A stretch of DNA of 64,000 nt. Origin: Aquitalea aquatica (GTDB taxonomy: Bacteria > Pseudomonadota > Gammaproteobacteria > Burkholderiales > Chromobacteriaceae). Of the stretch, positions 36,474 to 45,348 are shown piece after piece. The position numbers were made by a program, and so were the translations under genes. The stretch is from contig NZ_JACERN010000046.1 in the NCBI RefSeq assembly GCF_013911085.1, positions 124,001-188,000 of the forward strand, read 5' to 3'. Positions within the stretch are counted from its first letter, which is position 1. Each line of letters opens with the position of its first letter. Below the pieces are notes generated by a model that was given only the letters and a program-made list of their open reading frames with translations, made no database searches and was not told where the DNA came from.

Positions 36474-36606
36474 GTGCTGCTGACAAAGCAACGGAGCTTC
36501 TTAAGGTGCCGATCCATTTTGTCAGCCGCTTTAGCTAGCGTTACCTACCATAACAACCATATTTCGGGACGCTCCGGCAGGCCCGATGGCAGATGAGGAG
36601 AGGCGA

Positions 36607-37452
36607 GTGACGCCGCAGCAGTATTGTCAGGACAAGGCCGCCAGCAGTGGCTCCAGCTTTTACACCAGTTTCCGCTTTTTGCCGGCAGACCGTCGCGATG
36701 CCATTACCGCGCTCTATGCCTTTTGCCGTGAAGTGGACGATGTGGTGGACGAATGCCACGACGAGGGCGTGGCCCGTGCCAAGCTGGCCTGGTGGCGTGG
36801 CGAGGTGGTAAAGCTCTACCACGGTCAACCGGAACACCCGGTGATGCAGGCGCTCAAGCCGCATGTGGCGGCACTCGACCTGCCGCAGAACCTGCTGGAA
36901 GAAATTGTCGATGGCATGCAGATGGATCTGGACTTCGCCCGCTACGAGCGTTTCCAGGATTTGCTGTTGTACTGCCATCGGGTGGCCGGCGTGGTGGGGC
37001 AACTGGCGGCGCAGATTTTCGGCTACCAGGACCGGCAAACGCTGAAATACGCCCACGAACTGGGCATTGCCTTCCAGCTGACCAATATCATCCGCGACGT
37101 GGGTGAAGACGTGCGCCGTGGTCGCATCTACTTGCCGGTGGAAGAGTTGCAGCGTTTCAATGTGCCGGCCAGTGATCTGAGCAGCTACCGGGAAACCCCC
37201 GAATTCGCCGCGCTGATGAGCTTCCAGATCGAGCGCGCCCGCGAATACTACCGCCGCGCCTGGGAACTGCTGCCGGCAGTGGACCGCAAGAGCCAGCGCC
37301 CCGGCTTGCTGATGGCGGCCATCTACCGCGCCACGCTGGAAGAAATCCAGCTGGACGGCCCAGCCAAGGTGCTCAACCAGCGCCTGTCGCTGACGCCAGT
37401 ACGCAAGCTGTGGCTGGCCTGGCGTACCTGGGTGCTGGGCTACAAGGCCTGA
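36607..37452 (+). CDS. hpnD: Presqualene diphosphate synthase HpnD
   Basis: HpnD joins two farnesyl diphosphates to presqualene diphosphate, the first squalene-specific step. The 281-residue form starts at GTG 36607, which has a GGAGAGG ribosome site and begins MTPQQYCQDKAA like family members; an upstream ATG (36586) is a weaker choice. The Asp-rich motifs are CREVDDVVDE (40-49) and QLTNIIRDVGED (157-168). It stops 7 bases before hpnE, so the two are co-transcribed. Confidence 0.93.
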   Translation: MTPQQYCQDKAASSGSSFYTSFRFLPADRRDAITALYAFCREVDDVVDECHDEGVARAKLAWWRGEVVKLYHGQPEHPVMQALKPHVAALDLPQNLLEEIVDGMQMDLDFARYERFQDLLLYCHRVAGVVGQLAAQIFGYQDRQTLKYAHELGIAFQLTNIIRDVGEDVRRGRIYLPVEELQRFNVPASDLSSYRETPEFAALMSFQIERAREYYRRAWELLPAVDRKSQRPGLLMAAIYRATLEEIQLDGPAKVLNQRLSLTPVRKLWLAWRTWVLGYKA

Positions 37453-37459
37453 TACATAC

Positions 37460-38764
37460 ATGGCTGCCACTCCCCGTATTGCCATCATCGGCGCCGGCTG
37501 GGCCGGCCTGGCGGCAGCCGTCGAGCTGGCTGGCCACGCCGAGCTGACGCTGTTTGAAGCTGGGCGCGAGCCGGGCGGACGGGCGCGCCGCATCAGTGCC
37601 AGTGATAGCCAGCTGGATAACGGCCAGCATATTCTGATCGGTGGCTATCTCCAGTGTCTGCGCTTGATGCGCAAGGTGGGTGTCGACCCCGAGCAGGCCA
37701 TGCAGCGCTTGCCCCTGAGCTGGTATCGCCAGAATGGCGTGCGCATGCAATGCCCGCGCTGGCCGGCACCGCTGCATGTGCTGGCTGGCCTGCTGTCGGC
37801 CAAGGGTTTGAGCTGGCAGGACAAGTGGCAACTGGCCCGCGCCTTGCAAAGCCTGAAATGGCAGGGCTGGCAGCTGGCCGAAGATTGTACGGTCAAGCAG
37901 TGGTTGCGGCAGCAGGCCCAGTCCGACTGGCTGGTGGAACAATTCTGGCGGCCCATGGTGCTCTCGGCACTCAATACCCCGCTGGAGCAGGCCTCGATGC
38001 AGATTCTGGCCACCACGCTGCGCGACAGCCTGGGTGGCCGTCGTGCCGATAGCGACCTCTTGCTGCCCAGGCAGGACTTGTCCGCGCTGTTTCCGGCCCC
38101 GGCCTTGCGCTGGCTGGGTGAGCAGGGCGTGCAGTGGTGTGGCGGGGTGCGTGTGGAACAGGTACAAGCAGCTGCGCACGGTGTGCTGGTGGATGGCCAG
38201 ACTTTTGATGCGGCCATCGTGGCGCTGGCGCCTTATCACGCTGCTGCCCTGTTGCAAGAGCCCACCTTGCAGGCCCAGGTCAAGGCTTTCCAGTATTGGC
38301 CGATATATACCGCATACCTGCGCTACGACGCCGACATTGCCATGCCCTTGCCGATGATGGGCTTGCAGGGCGGCACGCTGGACTGGTTGTTCGACCGTCA
38401 GGCGCTGTCCGGCGAACGTGGCTTGCTGGCCGCTGTCATCAGCGCACCGCCGCTGGCGGTGCAGGCACTGAGTCGCGAAGCGCTGCTGCGCAAGGTGGAA
38501 ACCGATATCGGTGAGCTGCTGCCGGCTTTGAATGGCTTGCAGCCGACCGCCGCGCAGCTGATCGTGGAAAAGCGTGCCACCTTTGCCTCGACCGTGGGAC
38601 TGACAAGACCACACTGCCGTAGCAGGGTACAATCGGTTTTTCTGGCGGGGGACTGGCTGTGCCCGGACTACCCCGCCACGCTGGAAGGGGCGGTGCAAAG
38701 CGGTGTGACTGCCGCCCGCCAGCTATTACAGGATTTGCCATCATCACGGGTCGCCGCCGGGTGA
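37460..38764 (+). CDS. hpnE: Hydroxysqualene dehydroxylase HpnE (FAD-dependent)
   Basis: HpnE reduces hydroxysqualene to squalene. The 434-residue flavoprotein has an N-terminal FAD-binding IGAGWAGLAAAVEL, the GREPGGRARR motif that follows in amine-oxidase/desaturase relatives, and a C-terminal FLAGDWLCPDYPATLEGAVQSG segment. Together with hpnC and hpnD it completes the farnesyl diphosphate to squalene pathway. The next gene begins 20 bases downstream on the same strand. Confidence 0.92.
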   Translation: MAATPRIAIIGAGWAGLAAAVELAGHAELTLFEAGREPGGRARRISASDSQLDNGQHILIGGYLQCLRLMRKVGVDPEQAMQRLPLSWYRQNGVRMQCPRWPAPLHVLAGLLSAKGLSWQDKWQLARALQSLKWQGWQLAEDCTVKQWLRQQAQSDWLVEQFWRPMVLSALNTPLEQASMQILATTLRDSLGGRRADSDLLLPRQDLSALFPAPALRWLGEQGVQWCGGVRVEQVQAAAHGVLVDGQTFDAAIVALAPYHAAALLQEPTLQAQVKAFQYWPIYTAYLRYDADIAMPLPMMGLQGGTLDWLFDRQALSGERGLLAAVISAPPLAVQALSREALLRKVETDIGELLPALNGLQPTAAQLIVEKRATFASTVGLTRPHCRSRVQSVFLAGDWLCPDYPATLEGAVQSGVTAARQLLQDLPSSRVAAG

Positions 38765-38783
38765 CTCACAGCAGAAAATCAAT

Positions 38784-39542
38784 ATGAACCAAACATTTGC
38801 CAAAGATTGTCTGGCTGGCCGCGTCATTCTGGTGACGGGGGCTACGCAAGGGGTAGGTCGGGAAGCTGCGCTGACGTTTGCCGCGCATGGTGCTTCGGTG
38901 GTCTTGCTGGCGCGCAGCGTCAAGGGGCTGGAAAAGGTCTACGATGAAATCGTGGCGGCCGGCGGCAAAGAGCCGGCTGCCATTCCGCTGGATCTGCTGA
39001 CGGCAACCGACGAGCAATTGAGCAACGCCGCCTTCCAGATCAAGCGCGAGCTGGGCCAGCTGGATGGCATCGTGCATTGCGCCTCGCATTTTTATGCCTT
39101 GTCGCCGCTGTCCAACCAGGGCATCGACGAGTGGATGAACCAGTACCGCATCAACACCGTGGCACCGTTTGCGCTGACCCGCGCCTGCCTGCCGCTGCTG
39201 AAAGAGTCGGCCGATGCCTCGGTATTGTTCATGGGTGAAACCCATTCGCTGCATCCGGCGGCGTACTGGGGTGGCTTTGGCGCTTCCAAGGCTGGCCTGA
39301 ATTATCTGACCAAGGTTGCCGCCGACGAGTGGGAGGTGTATCCGAACCTGCGTGTCAATCAGCTGATTCCGGGGCCGGTGAATTCGCCGCAGCGCAACCG
39401 CACCCATCCTGGCGAAGCCAAGAGCGAGCGGGCTGATCTGGCTACGCTGATGCCCTATCTGTTGCATTGGATGAGTGCTGCCAGCAAGGGGCAGAGCGGC
39501 GAAATCGTCGAACTGGACCTGCGCAGTCAAAAGGGCGAATAA
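38784..39542 (+). CDS. YciK-like short-chain dehydrogenase/reductase lacking the catalytic Tyr
   Basis: A 252-residue SDR. The cofactor motif is VTGATQGVGREAAL, with LLARS suggesting NADP preference. The active-site YxxxK is changed to FGASK: Phe165 replaces the usual Tyr, while Lys169 stays. The position of the usual Ser, 13 residues earlier, reads Glu/Thr (GETHS). This suggests loss of normal reductase chemistry or use of nearby Tyr161. Overall sequence resembles YciK. It follows hpnE by 20 bases and may share its transcript, but a role in squalene metabolism is speculative. Confidence 0.85.
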   Translation: MNQTFAKDCLAGRVILVTGATQGVGREAALTFAAHGASVVLLARSVKGLEKVYDEIVAAGGKEPAAIPLDLLTATDEQLSNAAFQIKRELGQLDGIVHCASHFYALSPLSNQGIDEWMNQYRINTVAPFALTRACLPLLKESADASVLFMGETHSLHPAAYWGGFGASKAGLNYLTKVAADEWEVYPNLRVNQLIPGPVNSPQRNRTHPGEAKSERADLATLMPYLLHWMSAASKGQSGEIVELDLRSQKGE

Positions 39543-39598
39543 GCGGCACATGGCCGGTCACCACGGGGTGGCCGGCAGATGGTGTATGGGGGGAGAGC

Positions 39599-40204
39599 AT
39601 GAAGAGTCTGTGGATCTGGCCCTTGCTGGTGCTGCTGGCCGGCTGCAACTGGGTCAATAATGTGTCCGGCCTGTCCAAGGAAGCACACAAGGCGCTGGGC
39701 GCTGCCTGTCGCCAGACTGGCCGTTCGCTGGAAGAGTGCTTCAAGCGCAATCCGGATGCCGATACCGCGGCCATTTACGCTGGCTGGCGCGAAATGAACG
39801 AGTACATGGCCAAGAACAAGCTGGACACCATGGAGCCACCCGCCAGTGACAGCCCCAAGCCACATGGTGATACGGCGTCTGGCGCCAAGGATGGCGCGGC
39901 GGCACCGGCTGCCGCCCCGGCAGAGGGTAAGTCTTCCAGTGCTGCGCCCAGCCCGGCAGGCCCGCCGCCGCTGAGCAGCGAGGAAGCCGACAAAGCTGCC
40001 AAGAGCGATCCCCAAGTGGCGGCAGTACTGGCCGCCATTCGACATAATGGTGGCGGTGACAAAGCCAAGGCCAAGGCCGGCAGCAGTGCCGGCGAACCTG
40101 ACCAGAAGCGCCTGCTCAACATCATCCAGCAACTCAATGGCAACAAACCCGCCGACAACGGCCAGCCCCCGGCCGACAATGCCAATAACGCCAATCCCGG
40201 TTGA
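39599..40204 (+). CDS. Hypothetical lipoprotein, Ala/Pro-rich
   Basis: A 201-residue protein with a signal peptide and lipobox LLAGC (Cys16), so it is probably anchored in the outer membrane. A small globular part with two cysteines (ACRQTG, LEECFKRNPDADTAAIYAGW) covers about 25-80. The rest is low-complexity Ala/Pro/Ser/Lys/Asn. It lies between the SDR gene and radA with close spacing (57 and 21 bases). I recognise no family. Confidence 0.78.
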   Translation: MKSLWIWPLLVLLAGCNWVNNVSGLSKEAHKALGAACRQTGRSLEECFKRNPDADTAAIYAGWREMNEYMAKNKLDTMEPPASDSPKPHGDTASGAKDGAAAPAAAPAEGKSSSAAPSPAGPPPLSSEEADKAAKSDPQVAAVLAAIRHNGGGDKAKAKAGSSAGEPDQKRLLNIIQQLNGNKPADNGQPPADNANNANPG

Positions 40205-40225
40205 ATCCTTCCTGCGCTTTTCCTG

Positions 40226-41590
40226 ATGGCAAAAACCAAAACTGTTTTCAGCTGCACCGAGTGCGGCGGCCAAGTGCCGAAATGGCAGGGCCAGTGTCCC
40301 CATTGTTCCGCCTGGAACACCCTGGTCGAAGCCGTCTCCACGCCTGCAGCCAGCAATCCGCGCTTCCAGTCCTGGTCCACCACCAATGCTCGCGTGCAGG
40401 TGCTGTCCGAGGTCAAGACTGAAGAAGTCCCACGTGATCCCTCCGGTATCGACGAGCTGGATCGCGTACTGGGCGGTGGCATCGTGCGTGGTGCGGTCAT
40501 CCTGATCGGCGGCGACCCCGGCATCGGCAAATCCACCCTGTTGTTGCAGGCGCTGGCGGTGATCGGCAAGCGGCGCAAGGTGCTGTATGTCTCGGGTGAA
40601 GAGTCTCCGCAGCAAATCGCCCTGCGCGCTTCGCGGCTGGCGGTCGACCCCAGCCAGGTCAATCTGCTGGCGGAAATCCGCCTGGAAGCCATTCTGGAAA
40701 CGCTCAAGCAGGAGCAACCGGAAGTGGCGGTCATCGACTCCATCCAGACCCTGTATACCGAGCAGGTGACCTCGGCCCCCGGTTCGGTATCGCAGGTGCG
40801 CGAATGTGCCGCCCAGCTCACCCGCATGGCCAAGCAGACCGGCACCACCATTCTGCTGGTAGGCCATGTCACCAAGGAAGGCTCGCTGGCCGGCCCGCGC
40901 GTGCTGGAACACATGGTGGACACCGTGCTGTATTTCGAGGGCGATGCCCACTCCAACTACCGCATGATTCGCGCCATCAAGAACCGCTTTGGCGCAGTCA
41001 ACGAGCTGGGTGTGTTCGTGATGACCGAAACCGGTCTCAAAGGTGTGTCCAATCCCTCGGCCATCTTTCTGTCTTCCTATCGGGATGATGTGTCCGGCTC
41101 CTGCGTGCTGGTCACCCAGGAGGGCAGCCGCCCGCTGCTGGTGGAAATCCAGGCACTGGTGGACGATTGCCATGGCATGCAGCCCAAGCGGTTGGCGGTG
41201 GGGCTGGAACAAAACCGGCTGGCCATGCTGCTGGCGGTGCTGCACCGCCACGGTGGCGTGGCCTGCTTTGATCAGGACGTGTTTCTCAATGCGGTGGGCG
41301 GGGTCAAGATCAGCGAACCGGCAGCCGATCTGGCGGTGATCCTGGCCATGGTATCGTCCTTGCGTAACAAGCCCTTGCCGGAAAAACTGGTGGTGTTTGG
41401 CGAAGTGGGGCTGGCTGGTGAGGTGCGTCCGGTGTCGCGTGGACAGGAGCGGCTGAAGGAAGCCGCCAAGCTGGGCTTCAGCCGCGCCATCGTGCCCACG
41501 GCCAACAAGCCGCGCCAGCCTATCGAAGGGCTGGAAGTGATTACCGTGGACCGGCTGGAACATGCGGTCGATTACTGTCGTGGAGACTGA
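40226..41590 (+). CDS. radA: DNA repair protein RadA
   Basis: RadA is a RecA-like ATPase that drives branch migration during recombination and helps restart stalled forks. The 454-residue protein has an N-terminal zinc finger (C10-TE-C13 and C24-PH-C27), Walker A GGDPGIGKST (95-104), the RadA-specific KNRFG motif (251-255) and a C-terminal Lon-like domain (about 290-454). Its end is 3 bases from the sigma factor gene. Confidence 0.97.
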   Translation: MAKTKTVFSCTECGGQVPKWQGQCPHCSAWNTLVEAVSTPAASNPRFQSWSTTNARVQVLSEVKTEEVPRDPSGIDELDRVLGGGIVRGAVILIGGDPGIGKSTLLLQALAVIGKRRKVLYVSGEESPQQIALRASRLAVDPSQVNLLAEIRLEAILETLKQEQPEVAVIDSIQTLYTEQVTSAPGSVSQVRECAAQLTRMAKQTGTTILLVGHVTKEGSLAGPRVLEHMVDTVLYFEGDAHSNYRMIRAIKNRFGAVNELGVFVMTETGLKGVSNPSAIFLSSYRDDVSGSCVLVTQEGSRPLLVEIQALVDDCHGMQPKRLAVGLEQNRLAMLLAVLHRHGGVACFDQDVFLNAVGGVKISEPAADLAVILAMVSSLRNKPLPEKLVVFGEVGLAGEVRPVSRGQERLKEAAKLGFSRAIVPTANKPRQPIEGLEVITVDRLEHAVDYCRGD

Positions 41591-41593
41591 GCC

Positions 41594-42154
41594 ATGATTG
41601 CCCATGCCGATCTGGAAGCCGAGCTGCCCTATCTGCAACGCTATGCGTTGGCGCAATTGCGCGATCGTGATGCCGCCAACGATATCGTGCAGGAAACCGT
41701 GCTGGCTGCGCTGGAGTCGGGCGACAGCTTCAGTGGCAAATCCAGCCTGCGTACCTGGCTCACCTCCATCCTGCGCTTCAAGCTGATCGACCGGCTGCGC
41801 CGCAAGGGCAAGGAGGTGCTGTTCGAATCGCTGGAAGATGAAACCGACGACAGCGACTTTGACGGCCTGTTCAGCAAGGACGGCCACTGGCAGGACAAGA
41901 TCAAGGCCTGGAGTGGGCCGGAAGAGTCCTTGATGTCGCGCCAGTTCTGGGAAGTGTTCGAGCGTTGTTCCGAGGTGATGCCCCGGCGCACCGCCATGGC
42001 TTTTGTCATGCGCGAGGTGATGGGGCTGGAAATTGCCGAAATCTGTAACAATCTGGATGTGACGGCGACTAACTGTTCAGTACTGCTCTATCGCGCCCGC
42101 ATGAGCTTGCGCGAATGTTTCGAAATACGCTGGACCGGGGAGGCCAAGGCATGA
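41594..42154 (+). CDS. Sigma-70 family RNA polymerase sigma factor (ECF-type)
   Basis: A 186-residue extracytoplasmic-function-type sigma factor. Region 2 (about 10-75) has RDRDAANDIVQETVLAAL and SSLRTWLTSILRFKLIDRLRR; region 4 (about 115-175) has a helix-turn-helix ending LYRARMSLRECF. It overlaps a small zinc-containing anti-sigma gene by 4 bases. Similar sigma/anti-sigma pairs in betaproteobacteria often respond to envelope or oxidative stress, but the signal is unknown. It is 3 bases downstream of radA, so at least part of its expression may follow radA. Confidence 0.92.
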   Translation: MIAHADLEAELPYLQRYALAQLRDRDAANDIVQETVLAALESGDSFSGKSSLRTWLTSILRFKLIDRLRRKGKEVLFESLEDETDDSDFDGLFSKDGHWQDKIKAWSGPEESLMSRQFWEVFERCSEVMPRRTAMAFVMREVMGLEIAEICNNLDVTATNCSVLLYRARMSLRECFEIRWTGEAKA

Positions 42155-42330
42155 AGATCAACTGCCGGCAGGCCAGTCGCCTGATATCACAGGGGCTGGA
42201 CCAGCCCTTGAACCAATGGCAATACGTGCGCTTGCGCGTGCATTTGTGGATGTGCGGCAACTGCCGCCAGTTTTCCCATCAGCTACAGGTATTGCAGCAG
42301 TCTGCACGCAAGGCTGGTCGCGGCGAGTAA
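42151..42330 (+). CDS. Small zf-HC2 zinc-finger anti-sigma factor
   Basis: A 59-residue protein. The zinc anti-sigma motif is His31, Cys35 and Cys38 (HLWMCGNC) with an N-terminal Cys5 (INCRQAS). There is no transmembrane segment, so it is a soluble ZAS protein, probably redox- or zinc-responsive. It is coupled to the sigma gene by an ATGA overlap and ends just before a terminator. Confidence 0.87.
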   Translation: MKINCRQASRLISQGLDQPLNQWQYVRLRVHLWMCGNCRQFSHQLQVLQQSARKAGRGE

Positions 42331-42350
42331 GGCTGCAAGGTGGAATGAGC

Positions 42351-42376
42351 AAAGCCGGGCCTATGCCCGGCTTTTT
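42351..42376 (+). terminator. Terminator after the sigma/anti-sigma pair
   Basis: AAAGCCGGGC (42351-42360) pairs with GCCCGGCTTT (42365-42374), CTAT loop, with a T run. Confidence 0.92.
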
Positions 42377-42378
42377 GC

Positions 42379-42732
42379 TTAATGGCGTTTCTTGCTGCTG
42401 GTAGCAGGCTGACAGCGCTGCGGGCAGCTGCCGCACTGCTTGCTGGAGAGGCCGGCGCAGTCCAGCGACTGTTTCAGGGCACAGACAGAGCGGCGGCAGG
42501 CGATGAAGCGGACTTGTTCTTCTGCCGCCAGTGCACGGAAATGGCGCATCACATTGTGGCCGAGAAAATCGGTAAACAGGATGAGCAGATCGGTGCCGGC
42601 CGGCAGGCGGTCGCTCTTGCGCTGATGTGAGCTGTTGCGCCCGTTCAGGTGACGGTGAATGGTGATGCCGAACTCTTGCAGCACCTCGGGAATATTGCCC
42701 AGCGTATCCGCGCCTACCAGCATTGCATTCAT
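42379..42732 (-). CDS. DUF2325 family protein, iron-regulated
   Basis: A 117-residue protein of DUF2325. The N-terminus MNAMLVGADTLGNIPEVLQ and the RSVCALKQSL segment are typical. The C-terminal half is cysteine-rich (ACRRSVCA, LDCAG, KQCGSCPQRC), so metal or redox binding is plausible. The start at 42732 has an AGGAG site. Its promoter is overlapped by a strong Fur box, predicting expression under iron starvation. Function of the family is not established. Confidence 0.85.
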   Translation of the reverse strand: MNAMLVGADTLGNIPEVLQEFGITIHRHLNGRNSSHQRKSDRLPAGTDLLILFTDFLGHNVMRHFRALAAEEQVRFIACRRSVCALKQSLDCAGLSSKQCGSCPQRCQPATSSKKRH

Positions 42733-42756
42733 GACAGCTCCTGATCGATATGTTTT

Positions 42757-42789
42757 GCAAATGATAATCATTATTATTTACAAAGACAA
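42757..42789 (-). promoter_or_regulatory. Promoter of the DUF2325 gene overlapped by a Fur box
   Basis: On the minus strand TTGTCT (42789-42784), a 17-base spacer and TATCAT (42766-42761). The sequence at 42757-42775 matches the 19-base Fur consensus at 16 positions by hand count and includes an unbroken ATGATAATCATTAT core. It covers the -10 element, so Fe-Fur should block polymerase. Confidence 0.88.
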
Positions 42790-42826
42790 GTGCCATCTGG
42801 AGTCATTGCGATGTTGCGGTAAAACC

Positions 42827-43606
42827 TTAGGGTAGCGCCTGTACGCGGATGCGCACCGACTGCCGGTCGTGCAGCAACTGCCGGCCTGTGCCAATCAGCA
42901 AGCTGCTGCGGCCTTGCTCGTCGCGGCCTATGCTGCCCACCTCTATCCACTCACCCAGCGGCCCGGTCACGGTAGTGGAGAGCTGGCTGCCCTCGCGCTG
43001 CTTGCCGGCAAAAGCCTGCTGGCTGACTGCCAGTTCGATGACCACCCGCTCCCCTTGCAGGCGGGGGAGGGCGTAAAAGCCGCTGACGGCCTCCTGCCAG
43101 CTGCTGCCGCGCACGATATTGCCTTGCGGCGTCAGCAGCAGCCAGGGCAGCGGGCGGCTATTGGCGGTCTGGATGAAACCGCTGCGGCCATCCAGCAGGG
43201 TGAGGCTTTGCAGACTCTGGCCGGATTGGCTGCGGCTGTTCTGCTGCGCCGACAAGCTGACGCCATTGCCCGTACTGCCGGGGATGATGTGGCCGATGCT
43301 GATATTGCCCTGTAGCTGTACCCCGGACTGGTTTTGTACGCTGCTGCCGGACTGGCTCACTTCCAGGCGCAGGCTGAGCGGGCGTACATCCAGCTGCCTG
43401 GCCAGTGCCGCCAGTTGTTGTTCGCGTACCGGGCTGGCATCGATGATCAGCTTGTTGTCCAGTGCGCTGAGCCGCTCATCCGGCAGCAGCTGCGCTTGCA
43501 GGGCGCTTTGCAGCTCACTGGCCTGACGCCAGCTCAGCTCGACAATCTGCAGCGCCAGCGCCGGCGTGCTGCTCAGCAGCAGGAGAGCGGTCATGAGCCG
43601 GCGCAT
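42827..43606 (-). CDS. Exported secretin-N-domain-like protein, hypothetical
   Basis: A 259-residue exported protein with a signal peptide ending near ALALQ. Residues 20-80 read like a short secretin N-domain (SWRQASELQSALQAQLLPDERLSALDNKLIIDA). A Gly/Ser/Gln-rich middle and a beta-rich C-terminal half (QQAFAGKQREGSQLSTTV) follow, as in the start of secretin channels, but no full channel domain is present. The start codon shares one base with the stop of the ABC1 kinase gene upstream. Unrelated secretion genes are absent, so its partner is unknown. Confidence 0.72.
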   Translation of the reverse strand: MRRLMTALLLLSSTPALALQIVELSWRQASELQSALQAQLLPDERLSALDNKLIIDASPVREQQLAALARQLDVRPLSLRLEVSQSGSSVQNQSGVQLQGNISIGHIIPGSTGNGVSLSAQQNSRSQSGQSLQSLTLLDGRSGFIQTANSRPLPWLLLTPQGNIVRGSSWQEAVSGFYALPRLQGERVVIELAVSQQAFAGKQREGSQLSTTVTGPLGEWIEVGSIGRDEQGRSSLLIGTGRQLLHDRQSVRIRVQALP

Positions 43607-45288
43607 TACAGCTCCTTGCCCGAGCGCCAGATCGACCAGATCAGCCATACGCTGTTGAACAGGGCAATCATGAAGCCGATGAAGCCGAAAAAGGGCAGGC
43701 CGAACAGCTTGGGCCCGGCGTTCACCGTCATCACGATGGAGGAGCCGATGATCAGGCAGCCGGTGACGATGGCCATGGTGAGGCGATTGGTACTGCGGTC
43801 CAGCTGTTTGCCGAAGCTGTCCAGCCGCTGCAGGTCCAGATTGATGCGGAACTTGCCCTGGCGGATGTCCTTGGACAGCCGCAGGATGTCGCGTGGCAGG
43901 CCGGTGAGCATGCCCAGCGTTTCCTGCAGGGTGAGCTTGCCGCGTTTGAGCAGGGTTTTCGGGTGGTAGCGCGCCAGCATCAGTTCGCGCACAAAAGGGG
44001 TGATGTGCTCCACCAGCTGGAAATCCGGGTCCAGTTGGCGGCCCAGTCCTTCCAGGGTGATCAGTGCCTTGAACAGCATGGCCATGTCCGGCGGCAGCAG
44101 AATGCCGTGGTCGCGGATCAGCGCCATGATGTCGGTGATCAGCTGGCTGATATTGAGGTCTTTCAGCGGCACGTGCTCGTACTGGAACATGAATTCGCTG
44201 ATGTCGTAGGCAAACTTCTGCTCGTCCACCGGGGTGTTGCCGGTCCACTCCACCAGCACGTCCATCATGGCGTGCTCGTTACGCTCGGCCAGCGCGGCCA
44301 GCAGGTCGACGATCTCGTCGCGCCGGCCATGGCTGATGCGCCCCACCATGCCGAAATCGATAAAGGCAATACGGTGTTCCGGCAGGAAGAACACATTGCC
44401 GGGGTGTGGGTCGGCATGGAAAAAACCATTCAGCAGGATCATCTTCAGCACGGCGTCTGCGCCACGGCTGGCCAGCAGCACCGGGTCCAGCCCGCTGTCA
44501 GCTAATTGATCCAGTCGGCTGGCCGGTACGCCATCGATATGCTGCTGCACATTCACCGCCGGATTGGTGTAGTCCCAGTACACCTTGGGTACCACCACCT
44601 GGGCGTCATCGGCAAAGTCGCGGGCGAAGCGTTCCATATTGCGCGCTTCCACCGCCAGGTCCATCTCGCGTTTCAGTGAGCGGGAAAACTGGCTGACGAT
44701 TTCCACCGGCTGGAAGCGCCGTGCATCGGGGAATTCCATTTCGATCAGCGTGGCCAGGTGCGCCAGGATGCGCAGGTCGGCATCCACCTTTTCCACGATG
44801 CCGGGGCGGCGCAGCTTGACGGCGACATGGCTGCCATCATGCAGGGTGGCGAAATGCACCTGGGCGATGGAGGCCGAGCCGATGGGCTTTTCATCAAAGC
44901 TGGCAAACAGCTCTTCCGGTGGCTTGCCCAGGGCCTTGATCACCAGCAGCCGCACCGAGGCCGGGTCGACCGGCGGCACCGTGGACTGCAGTTTTTCGAA
45001 TTCGGCAATCCACTCGGCCGGGAAAACATCCACCCGCGTCGACAGAATTTGCCCCAGCTTGATAAAGGTGGGGCCCAGCTCCTCGAAGGCCAGTCGCACC
45101 CGCACCGGCGTGGGCAGGCCGGCGTCGGCATCCGGCAGGTGCAGGTTCAGCCATTCGCCGGCTTTCTCCATGGCGCGTGGCAGACGCAGGCGCTGGGCGA
45201 ACTCTCCCAGGCCGTGGCGGATGAGGATGCCGCTGATTTCTTTCAGGCGCGGAAGGTCGCGCATTGCAACAAGAGTTTCTCTGAGCAT
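43606..45288 (-). CDS. ABC1/UbiB-family atypical kinase
   Basis: A 560-residue member of the AarF/ABC1/UbiB family, whose members support ubiquinone synthesis or membrane lipid handling. The diagnostic FIKLGQILSTRVDVFP motif (the KxGQ signature) is near residue 75, and the kinase-like core has VAVKLRRPG, GFFHADPHPGN and IDFGMVGR. Two C-terminal membrane helices follow (about 500-555). It is not next to ubiE or ubiJ, so it is likely a paralogue of the main UbiB. The start at 45288 is preferred over the longer frame. Confidence 0.9.
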   Translation of the reverse strand: MLRETLVAMRDLPRLKEISGILIRHGLGEFAQRLRLPRAMEKAGEWLNLHLPDADAGLPTPVRVRLAFEELGPTFIKLGQILSTRVDVFPAEWIAEFEKLQSTVPPVDPASVRLLVIKALGKPPEELFASFDEKPIGSASIAQVHFATLHDGSHVAVKLRRPGIVEKVDADLRILAHLATLIEMEFPDARRFQPVEIVSQFSRSLKREMDLAVEARNMERFARDFADDAQVVVPKVYWDYTNPAVNVQQHIDGVPASRLDQLADSGLDPVLLASRGADAVLKMILLNGFFHADPHPGNVFFLPEHRIAFIDFGMVGRISHGRRDEIVDLLAALAERNEHAMMDVLVEWTGNTPVDEQKFAYDISEFMFQYEHVPLKDLNISQLITDIMALIRDHGILLPPDMAMLFKALITLEGLGRQLDPDFQLVEHITPFVRELMLARYHPKTLLKRGKLTLQETLGMLTGLPRDILRLSKDIRQGKFRINLDLQRLDSFGKQLDRSTNRLTMAIVTGCLIIGSSIVMTVNAGPKLFGLPFFGFIGFMIALFNSVWLIWSIWRSGKEL

Positions 45289-45348
45289 GGGCTTATTGGT
45301 GTCCAAGTTGGCTTTACACTCCCGTCCCTGTCCGATAGAGTGCGGCCT

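Noticed and set aside
39527-41887. 786-residue open frame opposite radA, the lipoprotein gene and the start of the sigma gene
   Set aside because: Spans several genes on the plus strand with clear RadA motifs. His/Gln/Gly-rich nonsense composition is typical of the reverse frame of GC-rich genes.
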